Assembly: GCF_018603905.1 (NCBI RefSeq)
Contig: NZ_JAHFZZ010000022.1
Location: 62,001 to 126,000 of the forward strand
Direction: 5' to 3'
DNA from: Nonomuraea sp. NEAU-A123
GTDB taxonomy: Bacteria; Actinomycetota; Actinomycetes; Streptosporangiales; Streptosporangiaceae
DNA length: 64,000 nt
Shown piece after piece: positions 51,124 through 59,628 of the stretch. Position 1 is the first letter of the stretch. Each line of letters begins with the position of its first letter. The translations under genes and the position numbers were made by a program. Under the pieces are notes generated by a model. That model ran no database searches. It was given only the letters and a program-made list of their open reading frames with translations, and was not told where the DNA came from.

Positions 51124-51779
51124 TGACCCGCGACTGGCGCACCGCGTACGAGCAGGTCTCCACCACCGTCCTGGACAGCGCCCCCGCCGCCCGCCCCCTG
51201 CTCGCCGGCTTCAACACCTGCGTCGACCACGCCTACCGGCTGGATCCCCCGGCACTCGACCGTCTGACCGAGGCGGCGCGCGCCGGCCACCGGCCACTCG
51301 CCGCCCTCTCGGACGAGGTGCTGCGCCGCATCCGCGACGGCGGCGACGGTGAGGTGTTCGTGCCCGCGCCCCAGTCGCGACCGGCGCTCGACGAACTGCT
51401 CGGCCCTCCGGCGGCGCGCCAGGTCGGCGGGACGGGCGCCCAGGCCGCCTGGGTGCCGGCCGTCCTGAACGCGCCCAGCGTGCTCGCCCTCGCCGACCGC
51501 AGTGCCGAGCAACTGGCCGTGCTGCACCCCGGCATCGGTCTGTGCGGCGACGGTACGGTGCGGCCCGTGGCCGCCGTCACCGCTCGCGGCGCCCGCGACC
51601 TGGCCACGAGCTGGCGGACGGCCGGGTGGCGCGCCGAGTGCGTGCCGACGCCGTACCTGTCGCGCCCCGCCGCCACGATCGGTCTCGGCGACACGTTCGT
51701 CGCCGGGGTGCTGCTCGCCGGCTGCCTGCCGGTCAAAGCTGACCTACCTGTTCGCCTATCACCTGGAGGCACTCCATGA
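51123..51779 (+). pseudogene. ADP-dependent sugar kinase gene with internal deletion
   Basis: The 218-residue product shows both ends of an ADP-dependent glucokinase/phosphofructokinase family protein: LLAGFNTCVDHAYRL and GGTGAQAAWVPAVLNAPSVL at the start, and PTPYLSRPAATIGLGDTFVAG with the catalytic GxGD at the end. Family members have about 400 or more residues. Here the middle is missing: after LHPGIGLCGDGTVRPVAAV the text jumps straight to the C-terminal part. The frame stays open, so a shortened protein could be made, but it probably lacks much of the substrate site. It overlaps the aldolase start by ATGA. Confidence 0.65.
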
Positions 51780-52774
51780 ATCCACTTATGGATCCCGGCA
51801 AGGTCCGTGGCCTGCAGCGCGTCACCAGCGCCGACGGCTTCTTCCTGATCTGTGCCCTCGACCACCTGTCCGACTTCGCCGAACTGCTCGCCTCCGACCC
51901 GGCGACCGTCACCTTCGCCGATGTCGTCACCGCCAAGGACGCGGTGGTCCGCGCCTTGGCCCCGTCGATCTCGGCCGTACTGCTCGACCCGCTGTACGCC
52001 CTCGGCCATCTCGTGGCCTCCGGCGCGGTGCCGGGGACCATCGGGCTGATGTCGAGCATCGAGGACGAGGACTACCGGCACCCGGACGGCCCGCGCCGTA
52101 CCCGGCTGCGCGAGAACTGGAGCGCCGCCCGGATCAAGATGGCCGGCGCCGACATGTGCAAGTTGCTGTGGTTCTACCGCCCCGACGGCGATCCAGCCGT
52201 CGCCGAGCAGCAGCGGCAGCTCGTGGCCGACCTCGCCGCCGAGTGCGCCCAGCTCAGCCTGCCCCTGGTGGTCGAGCCGATCTGGTACCCGCTGCCGGGC
52301 GAGGACCCGACCACAGCCGAATGGAAGGCCGGCCGGGTGCGCGGCATCATCGCCTCCGCCGCGGCCGCCAACAGACTCGGCGTCGACATGCTCAAGGTGG
52401 AGTTCCCCGGCTACGTCGACACGGCAGAAGGACGCGAGCAGGCGGCCGCCGCCTGCGCGGAGCTGGACTCGATGGTGAGCGTACCGTGGGTGATCCTGTC
52501 CGCCGGGGTGGAATATGCCGACTTCAGGACGCAGGTCGAGATCGCCTGCCAGGCCGGCGCCGCCGGCTACCTCGCCGGCCGGTCGATCTGGCGCGACGCC
52601 GTGTCCACCCACGACGCCGAGGCCCGCGACCAGGCCATCGCGGCGGCCAGGGCGCGGCTCGAGGAGCTCAACACCGTGACACGACGGTACGGCCGTTCCT
52701 ACACCCCGGCCCGGCCACTCGACGAAGTGGTCAAGGAACTGCCCGCCGAGTGGTACCGCACCTGGCACGCCTGA
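51776..52774 (+). CDS. Tagatose-1,6-bisphosphate aldolase-like (LacD type) class I aldolase
   Basis: The 332-residue TIM barrel should split a ketose-1,6-bisphosphate into triose phosphates. It begins KVRGLQRVTSADGFFLICAL, with SADG and DHLSDF typical of LacD/Fba class I proteins. AGADMCKLLWFYRP and MLKVEFPGYV hold the candidate Schiff-base lysines, and LSAGVEYADF and GAAGYLAGRSIW are the phosphate-binding ends. ATG 51776 has CTGGAGGC upstream and overlaps the truncated kinase stop. It is followed 16 nt later by a mannose-6-phosphate isomerase gene. Confidence 0.82.
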   Translation: MNPLMDPGKVRGLQRVTSADGFFLICALDHLSDFAELLASDPATVTFADVVTAKDAVVRALAPSISAVLLDPLYALGHLVASGAVPGTIGLMSSIEDEDYRHPDGPRRTRLRENWSAARIKMAGADMCKLLWFYRPDGDPAVAEQQRQLVADLAAECAQLSLPLVVEPIWYPLPGEDPTTAEWKAGRVRGIIASAAAANRLGVDMLKVEFPGYVDTAEGREQAAAACAELDSMVSVPWVILSAGVEYADFRTQVEIACQAGAAGYLAGRSIWRDAVSTHDAEARDQAIAAARARLEELNTVTRRYGRSYTPARPLDEVVKELPAEWYRTWHA

Positions 52775-52790
52775 TTTGGGAGCGCATTGC

Positions 52791-53816
52791 ATGACCATCT
52801 ACCCCCTGCCCGCGAACACCCCGCGATCGTTCTACCGCGGCGCCGGACGCATCAGCCGGTTCCGCGGGATCCCATCCGCCGGTGATCCCTACTACCCGGA
52901 GGACTGGATCGCCTCGACCACCAGCCGGTACGGGGCGACGCCCGCGGGACTGACCACGCTGCCCGACGGCCGGTCCCTCGCCGAGGCGATCGCCGGCGAT
53001 CCCCTGTGGTGGCTGGGGGAAGGGCACGTCGCGGAGCATGGCGCCGACCCCGCGATCCTGGTGAAGCTGCTGGACGCGGGCGAACGGCTACCGCTGCACG
53101 TACACCCCGATCGGCGATTCGCCGCCACCCATCTGGCCTCGCCCTATGGAAAGACCGAGGCCTGGGTGATCGTCTCGGCCGAGCCGGAGGCGGCGGTGCA
53201 TCTCGGCTTCGCCCGCGACGTCGAGCCGGACGAACTGGCCCGCTGGGTCGCGGACCAGCGGATCGACCAGATGCTCGACGCCACGAACCGCGTGCCGGTG
53301 CGGGCCGGCGACGCCATCGTGTGCCCCGCGGGTCTGCCGCACGCCATCGGGGCCGGGATCCTCATGGTCGAGGTGCAGGAGCCGACCGACTTCTCCGTAC
53401 TGCTCGAGTGGGAGGGCTTCGCCATCGACGGCCCGGCCAACGGGCACCTGGGACTCGGCTACGACCAGGCGCTCGGCTGTGTCGACAGCAGCGGCGTGGG
53501 CGCGGAACGGCTGATCGAGCTACGCCGAACCCGCGGCCCGGCCGACGACGACCGACCCGGGGTCCGCCGCCTCTTCGCCGAGCTCGCCGACGAGTTCTTC
53601 GCGGCCGAGAGGCTACGTCCCGATCCCGTCAGCGTGCTGGAGCCGTCGTACTCCGTCGTCACGGTCACCGCCGGCGAGGGGATCATCACGAGCGAACACG
53701 GCCCGCCGACCCCGGTCAAGGCCGGAGACACGCTGCTCATCCCGCACGCGGCCGGATGGTGCACTCTGCGCGGCGACACTGCGGCCGTCCGGTGCAAACC
53801 ATCCCAAAGCCAGTGA
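52791..53816 (+). CDS. Class I mannose-6-phosphate isomerase-like protein
   Basis: The 341-residue cupin metalloenzyme interconverts mannose-6-P and fructose-6-P, or a related pair. Zinc ligands are visible in LPLHVHPDRRFAATHLASPY (two His), in the Glu of KTEAWVI and in PAGLPHAIG (His). ATG 52791 has GGGAG 9 nt upstream. With the DeoR regulator, kinase and aldolase it outlines a route for an imported hexose, though the kinase step looks broken. Confidence 0.82.
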   Translation: MTIYPLPANTPRSFYRGAGRISRFRGIPSAGDPYYPEDWIASTTSRYGATPAGLTTLPDGRSLAEAIAGDPLWWLGEGHVAEHGADPAILVKLLDAGERLPLHVHPDRRFAATHLASPYGKTEAWVIVSAEPEAAVHLGFARDVEPDELARWVADQRIDQMLDATNRVPVRAGDAIVCPAGLPHAIGAGILMVEVQEPTDFSVLLEWEGFAIDGPANGHLGLGYDQALGCVDSSGVGAERLIELRRTRGPADDDRPGVRRLFAELADEFFAAERLRPDPVSVLEPSYSVVTVTAGEGIITSEHGPPTPVKAGDTLLIPHAAGWCTLRGDTAAVRCKPSQSQ

Positions 53817-53839
53817 CCGCGAGCACGAGTTCTGCTCTT

Positions 53840-54466
53840 CTACCCGTTCTTGGTCACGGCGCCGGTCTTGGCGTCGACCTTGACCCCCTGCCAGGTGCCG
53901 TCCGGGGTGGCGACATCGACATCCCAGACAAGGAGATTGTTGTCGTTGTACCTGTCCAGGCTCATGTGAGTGATCTTGCCGTGCACCGCGGAGGACACCT
54001 TGTCCACCGCGTCCTTGAAGGTGAGCTCGGCGTCCTTGACGATGGCCATGACCCTGGCCTTCTCCCCTTTGCCGGTGTCTTTGACCCTGGGTCCTGAGAC
54101 CACCTTTCCGGACTCGTCCACTTCCACCAGCCGCTCCGTGCCATCGGATCCGGCCAGCTGAACCTCCCAGATCTGGCCGCCGTTCTCCGACTGGACCGAG
54201 AGAACCGTGGAGCCCTTGACGGCGTCCATGGCCGCGGCGATCGCCTTGTCGAGGCTCGCCGTACCGCCGGGTTCCTGACCCGGCTCGCCGCCGGGGTCAC
54301 CCGAAGGCCCCGGCGGCGACAAGAGGCCGACGGCGGCGCCCCCCGCGGGCGCCGCTTTACCGGCATTGGACTGAGTGTCGACGCTCCCGCAGGCCGCGAC
54401 CGCGAGCAGGGCAGAGCTGGCGAAAATAGCGTCGATGATGGTCTTTATCCGTCTTCCAGCCTTCAT
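53840..54466 (-). CDS. PepSY-domain lipoprotein
   Basis: The 208-residue product has a lipoprotein signal (IIDAIFASSALLAVAAC) and a Gly/Pro-rich spacer, then two PepSY-like repeats. The first is LDKAIAAAMDAVKGSTVLSV with VEVDESGKVV; the second is LTFKDAVDKVSSAVHG with VKVDAKTGAV. PepSY proteins often bind or inhibit peptidases at the cell surface. I start at ATG 54466; the open frame reaches further upstream but lacks a signal peptide there. It converges with the isomerase gene. Confidence 0.82.
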   Translation of the reverse strand: MKAGRRIKTIIDAIFASSALLAVAACGSVDTQSNAGKAAPAGGAAVGLLSPPGPSGDPGGEPGQEPGGTASLDKAIAAAMDAVKGSTVLSVQSENGGQIWEVQLAGSDGTERLVEVDESGKVVSGPRVKDTGKGEKARVMAIVKDAELTFKDAVDKVSSAVHGKITHMSLDRYNDNNLLVWDVDVATPDGTWQGVKVDAKTGAVTKNG

Positions 54467-54592
54467 ACTGATGACGCTGCCCGTGACTCTATAAAGGCAC
54501 GCCCGGAAGTAGGGCAATAGGGTCCTGCACGTCGCCCTTTGAGAGCCCACGTCCTAGGCCTGCTGGACCGGGCATTGGCCATAGCCGCTTGA

Positions 54593-55219
54593 TCACACAG
54601 AACGCCGCAGTGTCAGCGACTGAAACCTGCCTTCGCCAGTTCCTACGGCGTGGAAGTCCACGACCTCGAACGACTTACGCGCGTACTCCTGAAGCTGCTC
54701 ATCGCTGCGGAACGAGAAGAACCGAGGAGGATCATGATCATCCTCTTCGTAGGGGCCTTCCCCCGTCAGGCTGCCCCCACCGTACACACCGAGAAAGAAC
54801 AGACCACCGCGCTGCATCAGCGTGCAGATCGCATCCATGACCGCCGGAAGGTCACCGTTGGGCACATGCAGCAAACAGTTCAGCGCGTACACCGCGTCGA
54901 ACGAACCGGGCGCGAAATCGAGACTCAGAAAGTCCATGGCATGAGCTTCAACGCCCTTCTCCCGGCAGAGAGCCACCATGGCAGGCGCCAGATCAACGGC
55001 AACAACTTCCAGCCCGTTTTCCTGAAAGTACGCACTGTCCTGGCCCGTTCCAGCGCCAATCTCCAACACCCGCCTGCAACCCCGACGCTTCAGCCGATTC
55101 AGGAACACCTCACGCTCAGCCAACTTCCACGGGGCCTTGCCGCTGGCATCACGTCGCTTGGCACTCCCCTCGTACGCCGTTCGGAGAGGGCCGATCACAT
55201 CGTCGTAGCGCACGCTCAT
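54593..55219 (-). CDS. Class I SAM-dependent methyltransferase
   Basis: The 208-residue cytoplasmic protein has motif I VLEIGAGTGQDSAYF, acidic VVAVDLAP after it, and FDAVYALNCLLHVPNGDL as motif IV. It has the size and layout of small actinobacterial methyltransferases of unknown substrate. It is divergent from the DUF3885 gene. Confidence 0.85.
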   Translation of the reverse strand: MSVRYDDVIGPLRTAYEGSAKRRDASGKAPWKLAEREVFLNRLKRRGCRRVLEIGAGTGQDSAYFQENGLEVVAVDLAPAMVALCREKGVEAHAMDFLSLDFAPGSFDAVYALNCLLHVPNGDLPAVMDAICTLMQRGGLFFLGVYGGGSLTGEGPYEEDDHDPPRFFSFRSDEQLQEYARKSFEVVDFHAVGTGEGRFQSLTLRRSV

Positions 55220-55387
55220 CGCGTCATGATGCCCTACGAGAAATCTTCAACAACAGCCGAGGCGGAAACGATAGTCACACAGAAGCCGCCTTCGCGGATC
55301 CGAACCCGTATGCGTAAGAACGAGATCGCCCACAGCCGTCCACGGAGCAAGATCGTGCTGCACGCCGCGCGGCCTACCCTGGGACGC

Positions 55388-55987
55388 ATGTCCGTGCATG
55401 AACTACCAGACCCGGCCCTATCCGAACTCTCCGACTTGTGGCGATCCCGTTGGCCCTGCCCGCCTATCGGCTACGAGCTAAGTTTCGACCCAGATTGCTG
55501 GGTACGCTTCCACAGCCCGCCGAACTCCAAGCGCTACGCGGAGACGGAGACCGAGCACGAGATGGTTCTCCACCGCTACAACACTGTCCTGACCGAGCTG
55601 TTCGCCGGGCAAGAGGTGTACGTCACCACGGTCACCTATGTCATGGACGAAGGCTTCACTGATCCGGCCGCCGCCTTCGACGCCCATGCGCTCAATCCCG
55701 GCTCCCGCCCTTGGACCAGAGTCCGCAAAGACGACGAAGACGATCCAGGTTGCACCATGCACGTGCACATCAGCCGACTGCAGTGGAAGCCGGGCATCCT
55801 CGACCCACTGCTACAAGCGGTCGCAGACTACAAATGCAGCGGCGTCATCATCATGGACACCGACCTACGCCGCCTCTACGCCCCCTATGACGGCGGCGCT
55901 GATGTGAACCTTACTGACAAAGAGGAACGCGACCGGCTGAAGGCCAAGCACGCGGACTGGCTCCCGCGGAATCGACATGGCCGATAA
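55388..55987 (+). CDS. DUF3885-like protein
   Basis: The 199-residue soluble product contains LSELSDLWRSRWPCPPIGYE, WVRFHSPPNSKRYAE and LHRYNTVLTELFAGQEVYV, and ends with LYAPYDGGADVNL and ERDRLKAKHADWL. This pattern fits the DUF3885 family of unknown function, common in actinobacteria and Bacillus. I use ATG 55388; the long frame upstream lies antisense to the methyltransferase gene. Confidence 0.75.
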   Translation: MSVHELPDPALSELSDLWRSRWPCPPIGYELSFDPDCWVRFHSPPNSKRYAETETEHEMVLHRYNTVLTELFAGQEVYVTTVTYVMDEGFTDPAAAFDAHALNPGSRPWTRVRKDDEDDPGCTMHVHISRLQWKPGILDPLLQAVADYKCSGVIIMDTDLRRLYAPYDGGADVNLTDKEERDRLKAKHADWLPRNRHGR

Positions 55988-56737
55988 CCGATAACGAGCC
56001 CTTAATTACAGGGGCAGGGCAGACAGCCGGCCGGCCACACCCCGCCATGCTCAAGGGGTGGCTGCGAAGCGTCGCCTGGCGTCCACCGTCGCCGGCTCCC
56101 CTCCTAGGCACGCTTGCCAGCACTCCCTGCACAGACCCGCATGCTCACACCTTGATCACCTCTTACGCCGTCGACTCCCGCGAAGCGGCAGCGGGCCGGC
56201 AAGATCGGCTTCGCGTGTGCGCAGTTCCTCGATCAGCCCTCTTTCATCCTCAGACGGCCTGTACGCGGGTGGTTTGAAGGACCTCGATCAGCGACCCGTG
56301 CCTGGCAGCCTCATGTGAGCCCCGCGAGAGCCGTGGTATGGCCTCGTACCATGCCACCTTCCCGGCCGATCCGATGGTGACGCTTGCTGTGCCGCGCCCG
56401 TCGTCAACGTCGGTGAGCGTCCTCGCTCGCGATGACCTGCCTCGAAAATTGTCGTTGATCTCTGAGATGCTGCGGCAGCGAACACCGCCGGAACGGCCAC
56501 GCTCTACTGCGCGTTGCCGCCAGACGCGTTCGCTCGGCCCAGGAGCACACCGGTCGCGGAAAGAAGAGTCAACGCATGCGACACGGCGAGGCGCCCCGTG
56601 TTGGTGCTGGATCGCGACGAGAGGATCTTGATGATCCTTTGTCAGAAGATTTCCGAGTGCGCTTCGGCACATGTGCTTCAGGCCCTCGTCGCTGACGGCA
56701 TCGTTGCTCGTTGTCGCGGATGGGTGTTGCAGTTCCT
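55988..56737. other. Gene-poor region with no convincing gene
   Basis: About 750 nt, lower in GC than its neighbours. Short frames on both strands (56250-56672 minus, 56338-56631 plus) lack ribosome sites and protein-like composition. It may be a decayed gene or a boundary between core and accessory DNA. No tRNA or hairpin terminator was recognised. Confidence 0.4.
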
Positions 56738-58777
56738 ATGCCTAAAGAGGTGATGCGGGTGTTAGAGGGTGTGGACGAGGTGCCGTGGGTGGGGCTCGGG
56801 TACTGGTCCGGCGGGCAGGATGTGGTGCCCGATCTGCTGCGGGAGATCGCGGCGGCGCCGTCGGGCACGCGGGTGGAATCGCCGGTGTGGCGGCTGCGGC
56901 ATGGGCTGTTCAAGGACATCGAGTCCCGCGAGGTGTTCGGCGCGGCCCCGTACCTGGTGCCGTACCTGGTCGAGGTGACCAGGATCGCGCGGCAGCCCCA
57001 TCGGGGGCTGGTCGTGGACCTGATGGTTGACATCGCGGACGCTCAGCCGCACCGTGACTCGTTCCGGGATCCCGCTGCCGGGCCCGAGCCCGACCACGCG
57101 ACGCTGGCGCGGGCTGCCATGGTCGGCCGCGTCGACGCGCTCGTGCGGCTGCTGCACGATGTCTCCCCGAAGGTCGTGATGGCGGTGGCACGCCTGCTGG
57201 CTTGCCTGCCCGAGGCCGCGCCGAGGAGTCTCCCCGCGTTACGCGCGCGGGCCGAGAAGGGAGCAAGGCCAGCGGGCGATGCCGGAGCGGTGGCCTGCGT
57301 GCTGGCCGTGGCGTGGCTGGCGGCGGCCGAACACGCCGAGTGGTTCGCCGTCCTGCTCGATACCGCCGCCGCGCACCGTGACCTGCGAGCGACCGCCGCG
57401 GCGGGGCTCGCCCTGGCCGACCCCATAGCGGAACCGGACAGGGACGCGGTGATCAGGCTGATAGCCGACGCACAAGCCGACCCCGATTCGGCGCTTCAAC
57501 GCATCCGATGGCACGGCGACGGCGTCACGCCCATCAGCTCGGCTCTGCTGCGTGCCGAGCACTGGCAGCGGGCGGTAGCCCGGGACCTGCTGATCCGTCC
57601 CGGGCAGCAGGAGATCGACCAGGCCCTTCAAAGTGCGCAGGAGGCGATCCGGCACTGGCGGGCCGCGTCGGCCGAGCTACTGCCGATGGTCGCCGACCGG
57701 GTGCCTGACCTGGCATCGGCTGCACCGTCATCACGGCGCAGGCGCAGGCTCGGGCAGCAGGATCCGCTGGTGAACGCGGTCGGACTGATCGCCGACTCCG
57801 GGCAGGCCGCCGCGGCATACGCCGACCTGCTGGCCGCGATGCTGACCGGCGACCCCACCGAGCCGTGGCCGGATGTGGCCGTTCCAGCAGTGGAAGGGCT
57901 GGCCCGGCTCGGTGACCGGCGTTGCGTTCCGTGGTTTGCCGCTGCCTTCCTTGACGAGTACGGCCATGTCAAGCATCTCAACGTTCGGCAGCTGATTCCG
58001 GCCATGGTGGTGCACGCGGACGCGCTGATGCCCGCCCTGCGGACCTTTCTTGGCCCCTCACAGCGGTCCGGCGGCATGACGTTCGGCGACTGCCTGGACG
58101 CGCTGGTCTCATGGGGAGCGGCGGCGGCGCCCTTGGTGCCGGCGATCGCCGCCCGCGTGTCCCCGATGTACCTTTCTGTCGCGCTGCCGCTGTTCGGGGC
58201 GATCGGTCCGACCGCCGCCGACGTCGAGCCGCAGGTGCGTGCCATGCTCGACGATGAGCAGGACGGGCACGAGGCGGCCTGGGCACTGTGGCGGCTCACC
58301 GGCGAGCCAGGGCAAGCCCCGACGCTGCTTGCTGGGCACCTCGCACGTTACGGCGGCCATGCGGCGTGCGACGCCGCTCCGATGCTCGAACAGTTCGGTC
58401 CCGCCGCCGCGATCGCCGTCCCGGTGCTGCGCGAGCACTTCCACGACGCTGAGCATGGCCACCTGTACGACCGGGTGGCTATCGCGCGAGCGCTGTGGGC
58501 GATCACCGGCGACAGCGAAGGGCTCGTCACACCGCTGCTGGAGGCCATCACAGCCAGGCCGCTGCCCGTATGGGGATTTCGGCGGCCCACCTCCGAGCTG
58601 CTCGCGGTTGAGGCGCTGGGCATGATGGGCCCGGCGGCGGCCGAGGCCGTACCGGCGCTGGAATCCATCGCGTACGGCCGGGCCCGCGTGACAGACCGCG
58701 ACGCCTGGGCCGATGAGCGCTACCAGCACGCCGCCCAGCGCGCACTTGCCTCCATCAAGGAGGCATTGCCATCCTGA
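56738..58777 (+). CDS. HEAT-repeat-like protein
   Basis: The 679-residue soluble product is rich in Ala and Leu and built of many short helix pairs, as in HEAT/PBS-lyase repeat scaffolds (VPALESIAYGRARVTDRD, AAWALWRLTGEPGQAPTLL). Such proteins bind other proteins; the function is unknown. The start is uncertain: ATG 56738 gives the sequence MPKEVMRVLEGVDEVPWVGL; ATG 56720 is another option, and none has a clear ribosome site. Confidence 0.7.
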   Translation: MPKEVMRVLEGVDEVPWVGLGYWSGGQDVVPDLLREIAAAPSGTRVESPVWRLRHGLFKDIESREVFGAAPYLVPYLVEVTRIARQPHRGLVVDLMVDIADAQPHRDSFRDPAAGPEPDHATLARAAMVGRVDALVRLLHDVSPKVVMAVARLLACLPEAAPRSLPALRARAEKGARPAGDAGAVACVLAVAWLAAAEHAEWFAVLLDTAAAHRDLRATAAAGLALADPIAEPDRDAVIRLIADAQADPDSALQRIRWHGDGVTPISSALLRAEHWQRAVARDLLIRPGQQEIDQALQSAQEAIRHWRAASAELLPMVADRVPDLASAAPSSRRRRRLGQQDPLVNAVGLIADSGQAAAAYADLLAAMLTGDPTEPWPDVAVPAVEGLARLGDRRCVPWFAAAFLDEYGHVKHLNVRQLIPAMVVHADALMPALRTFLGPSQRSGGMTFGDCLDALVSWGAAAAPLVPAIAARVSPMYLSVALPLFGAIGPTAADVEPQVRAMLDDEQDGHEAAWALWRLTGEPGQAPTLLAGHLARYGGHAACDAAPMLEQFGPAAAIAVPVLREHFHDAEHGHLYDRVAIARALWAITGDSEGLVTPLLEAITARPLPVWGFRRPTSELLAVEALGMMGPAAAEAVPALESIAYGRARVTDRDAWADERYQHAAQRALASIKEALPS

Positions 58778-58799
58778 TCATGGACGGCCCGTGGAGAGC

Positions 58800-59023
58800 A
58801 GTGGCGGATCGTAGGAAGCCCCCGGCCCTGGCTCACCCGCCGATGTTCTCGACCTCGGCTGCGGGACCGGCTCGCTGACGTTGCTCATGTGCCAACACGA
58901 CCGGGATTGAAATTGTCCCCCGGCATGATCGAACTCGCCACCAGGAAGCTGTCTTCCTCAGGCTTCGAGGTGCCGTTGGTGGTCGGCGACGCAAGCAATC
59001 TAGCCGCGGACTTACTCGTCTAG
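58800..59023 (+). pseudogene. Relic of a SAM-dependent methyltransferase gene
   Basis: Two pieces in different frames join to the normal order of a class I methyltransferase. Around 58842 the frame reads DVLDLGCGTGSLTLL (motif I), then hits a stop. Around 58911-59023 another frame reads LSPGMIELATRKLSSSGFEV and continues VVGDASNLAADLLV before a stop. At least one frameshift and truncation of both ends make it non-functional. Confidence 0.6.
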
Positions 59024-59028
59024 GCGGA

Positions 59029-59628
59029 TCAAGGCTGGTATCCGATGTGGCGCAGGAGGACCTGCAGTCGGTGCTCAACCTGTGCTGCGGTCATGTCCTG
59101 ATCATGATGGAGAAGGACGGATCCGATGGAGCTGGCCAGGATGTCCTGGATGACGCTCGGATCGGTGTCCGGTGGGAAGCGGCCGGCGTCGATGGCCTGC
59201 TGCGCGATCTGCGTCAGGGCATCCAGCCGCGGCTGGAGGTAGCGCCTGGTGTAGGCGGTTACCAGTTGCGGGTAATCCACCGAGGCGCCGATGACTCGCG
59301 CCATCAGCGCGCGGAAGCGGGGGCGGCTGAGGAGCTCGGCGACGGACGCGACCAGCTCGTCGATGGACTGCCCGGCCGGGGCCGCCTCCATGTCGGGATT
59401 GCGGGCGCGCTCCAGGGCGGCCATCAGCAGGTCCTCTTTGGCTCGCCAGCGCCGGTAGACGGTCAGTTTCGCCACGCCGGCGCGTTGGGCGACCGCTTCG
59501 ATGCTGGTGCCCGCCGCGCCGCGTTCGATCAACAGGTCCAACGCCGCGTCCAGGATGGCGGCGTCGTTTTCCGGGTCGCGTGGGCGGCCGTGGCGTTCTA
59601 CGCGGGCCACAGCACCTGGTTCAGCCAT
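59029..59628 (-). CDS. TetR-family regulator of the FAD monooxygenase
   Basis: The 199-residue product has a helix-turn-helix at about 28-75 (IEAVAQRAGVAKLTVYRRW) and a TetR_C-like helical domain (PRFRALMARVIGASVDYPQL). I start at ATG 59628, 31 nt inside the end of the monooxygenase gene, so the two are co-translated; the longer frame from 59664 is also open. It probably binds the 29-bp palindrome at 61116-61144 ahead of the operon. Confidence 0.85.
   Translation of the reverse strand: MAEPGAVARVERHGRPRDPENDAAILDAALDLLIERGAAGTSIEAVAQRAGVAKLTVYRRWRAKEDLLMAALERARNPDMEAAPAGQSIDELVASVAELLSRPRFRALMARVIGASVDYPQLVTAYTRRYLQPRLDALTQIAQQAIDAGRFPPDTDPSVIQDILASSIGSVLLHHDQDMTAAQVEHRLQVLLRHIGYQP

Noticed and set aside
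54650..55387. Upstream extension of the DUF3885-like frame
   Set aside because: It is antisense to the methyltransferase gene; conserved text starts at ATG 55388.
56250..56672. Minus-strand 140-codon frame, and the plus-strand frame at 56338-56631
   Set aside because: The two overlap each other on opposite strands, lack ribosome sites and show no family pattern. Kept only as a gene-poor region.
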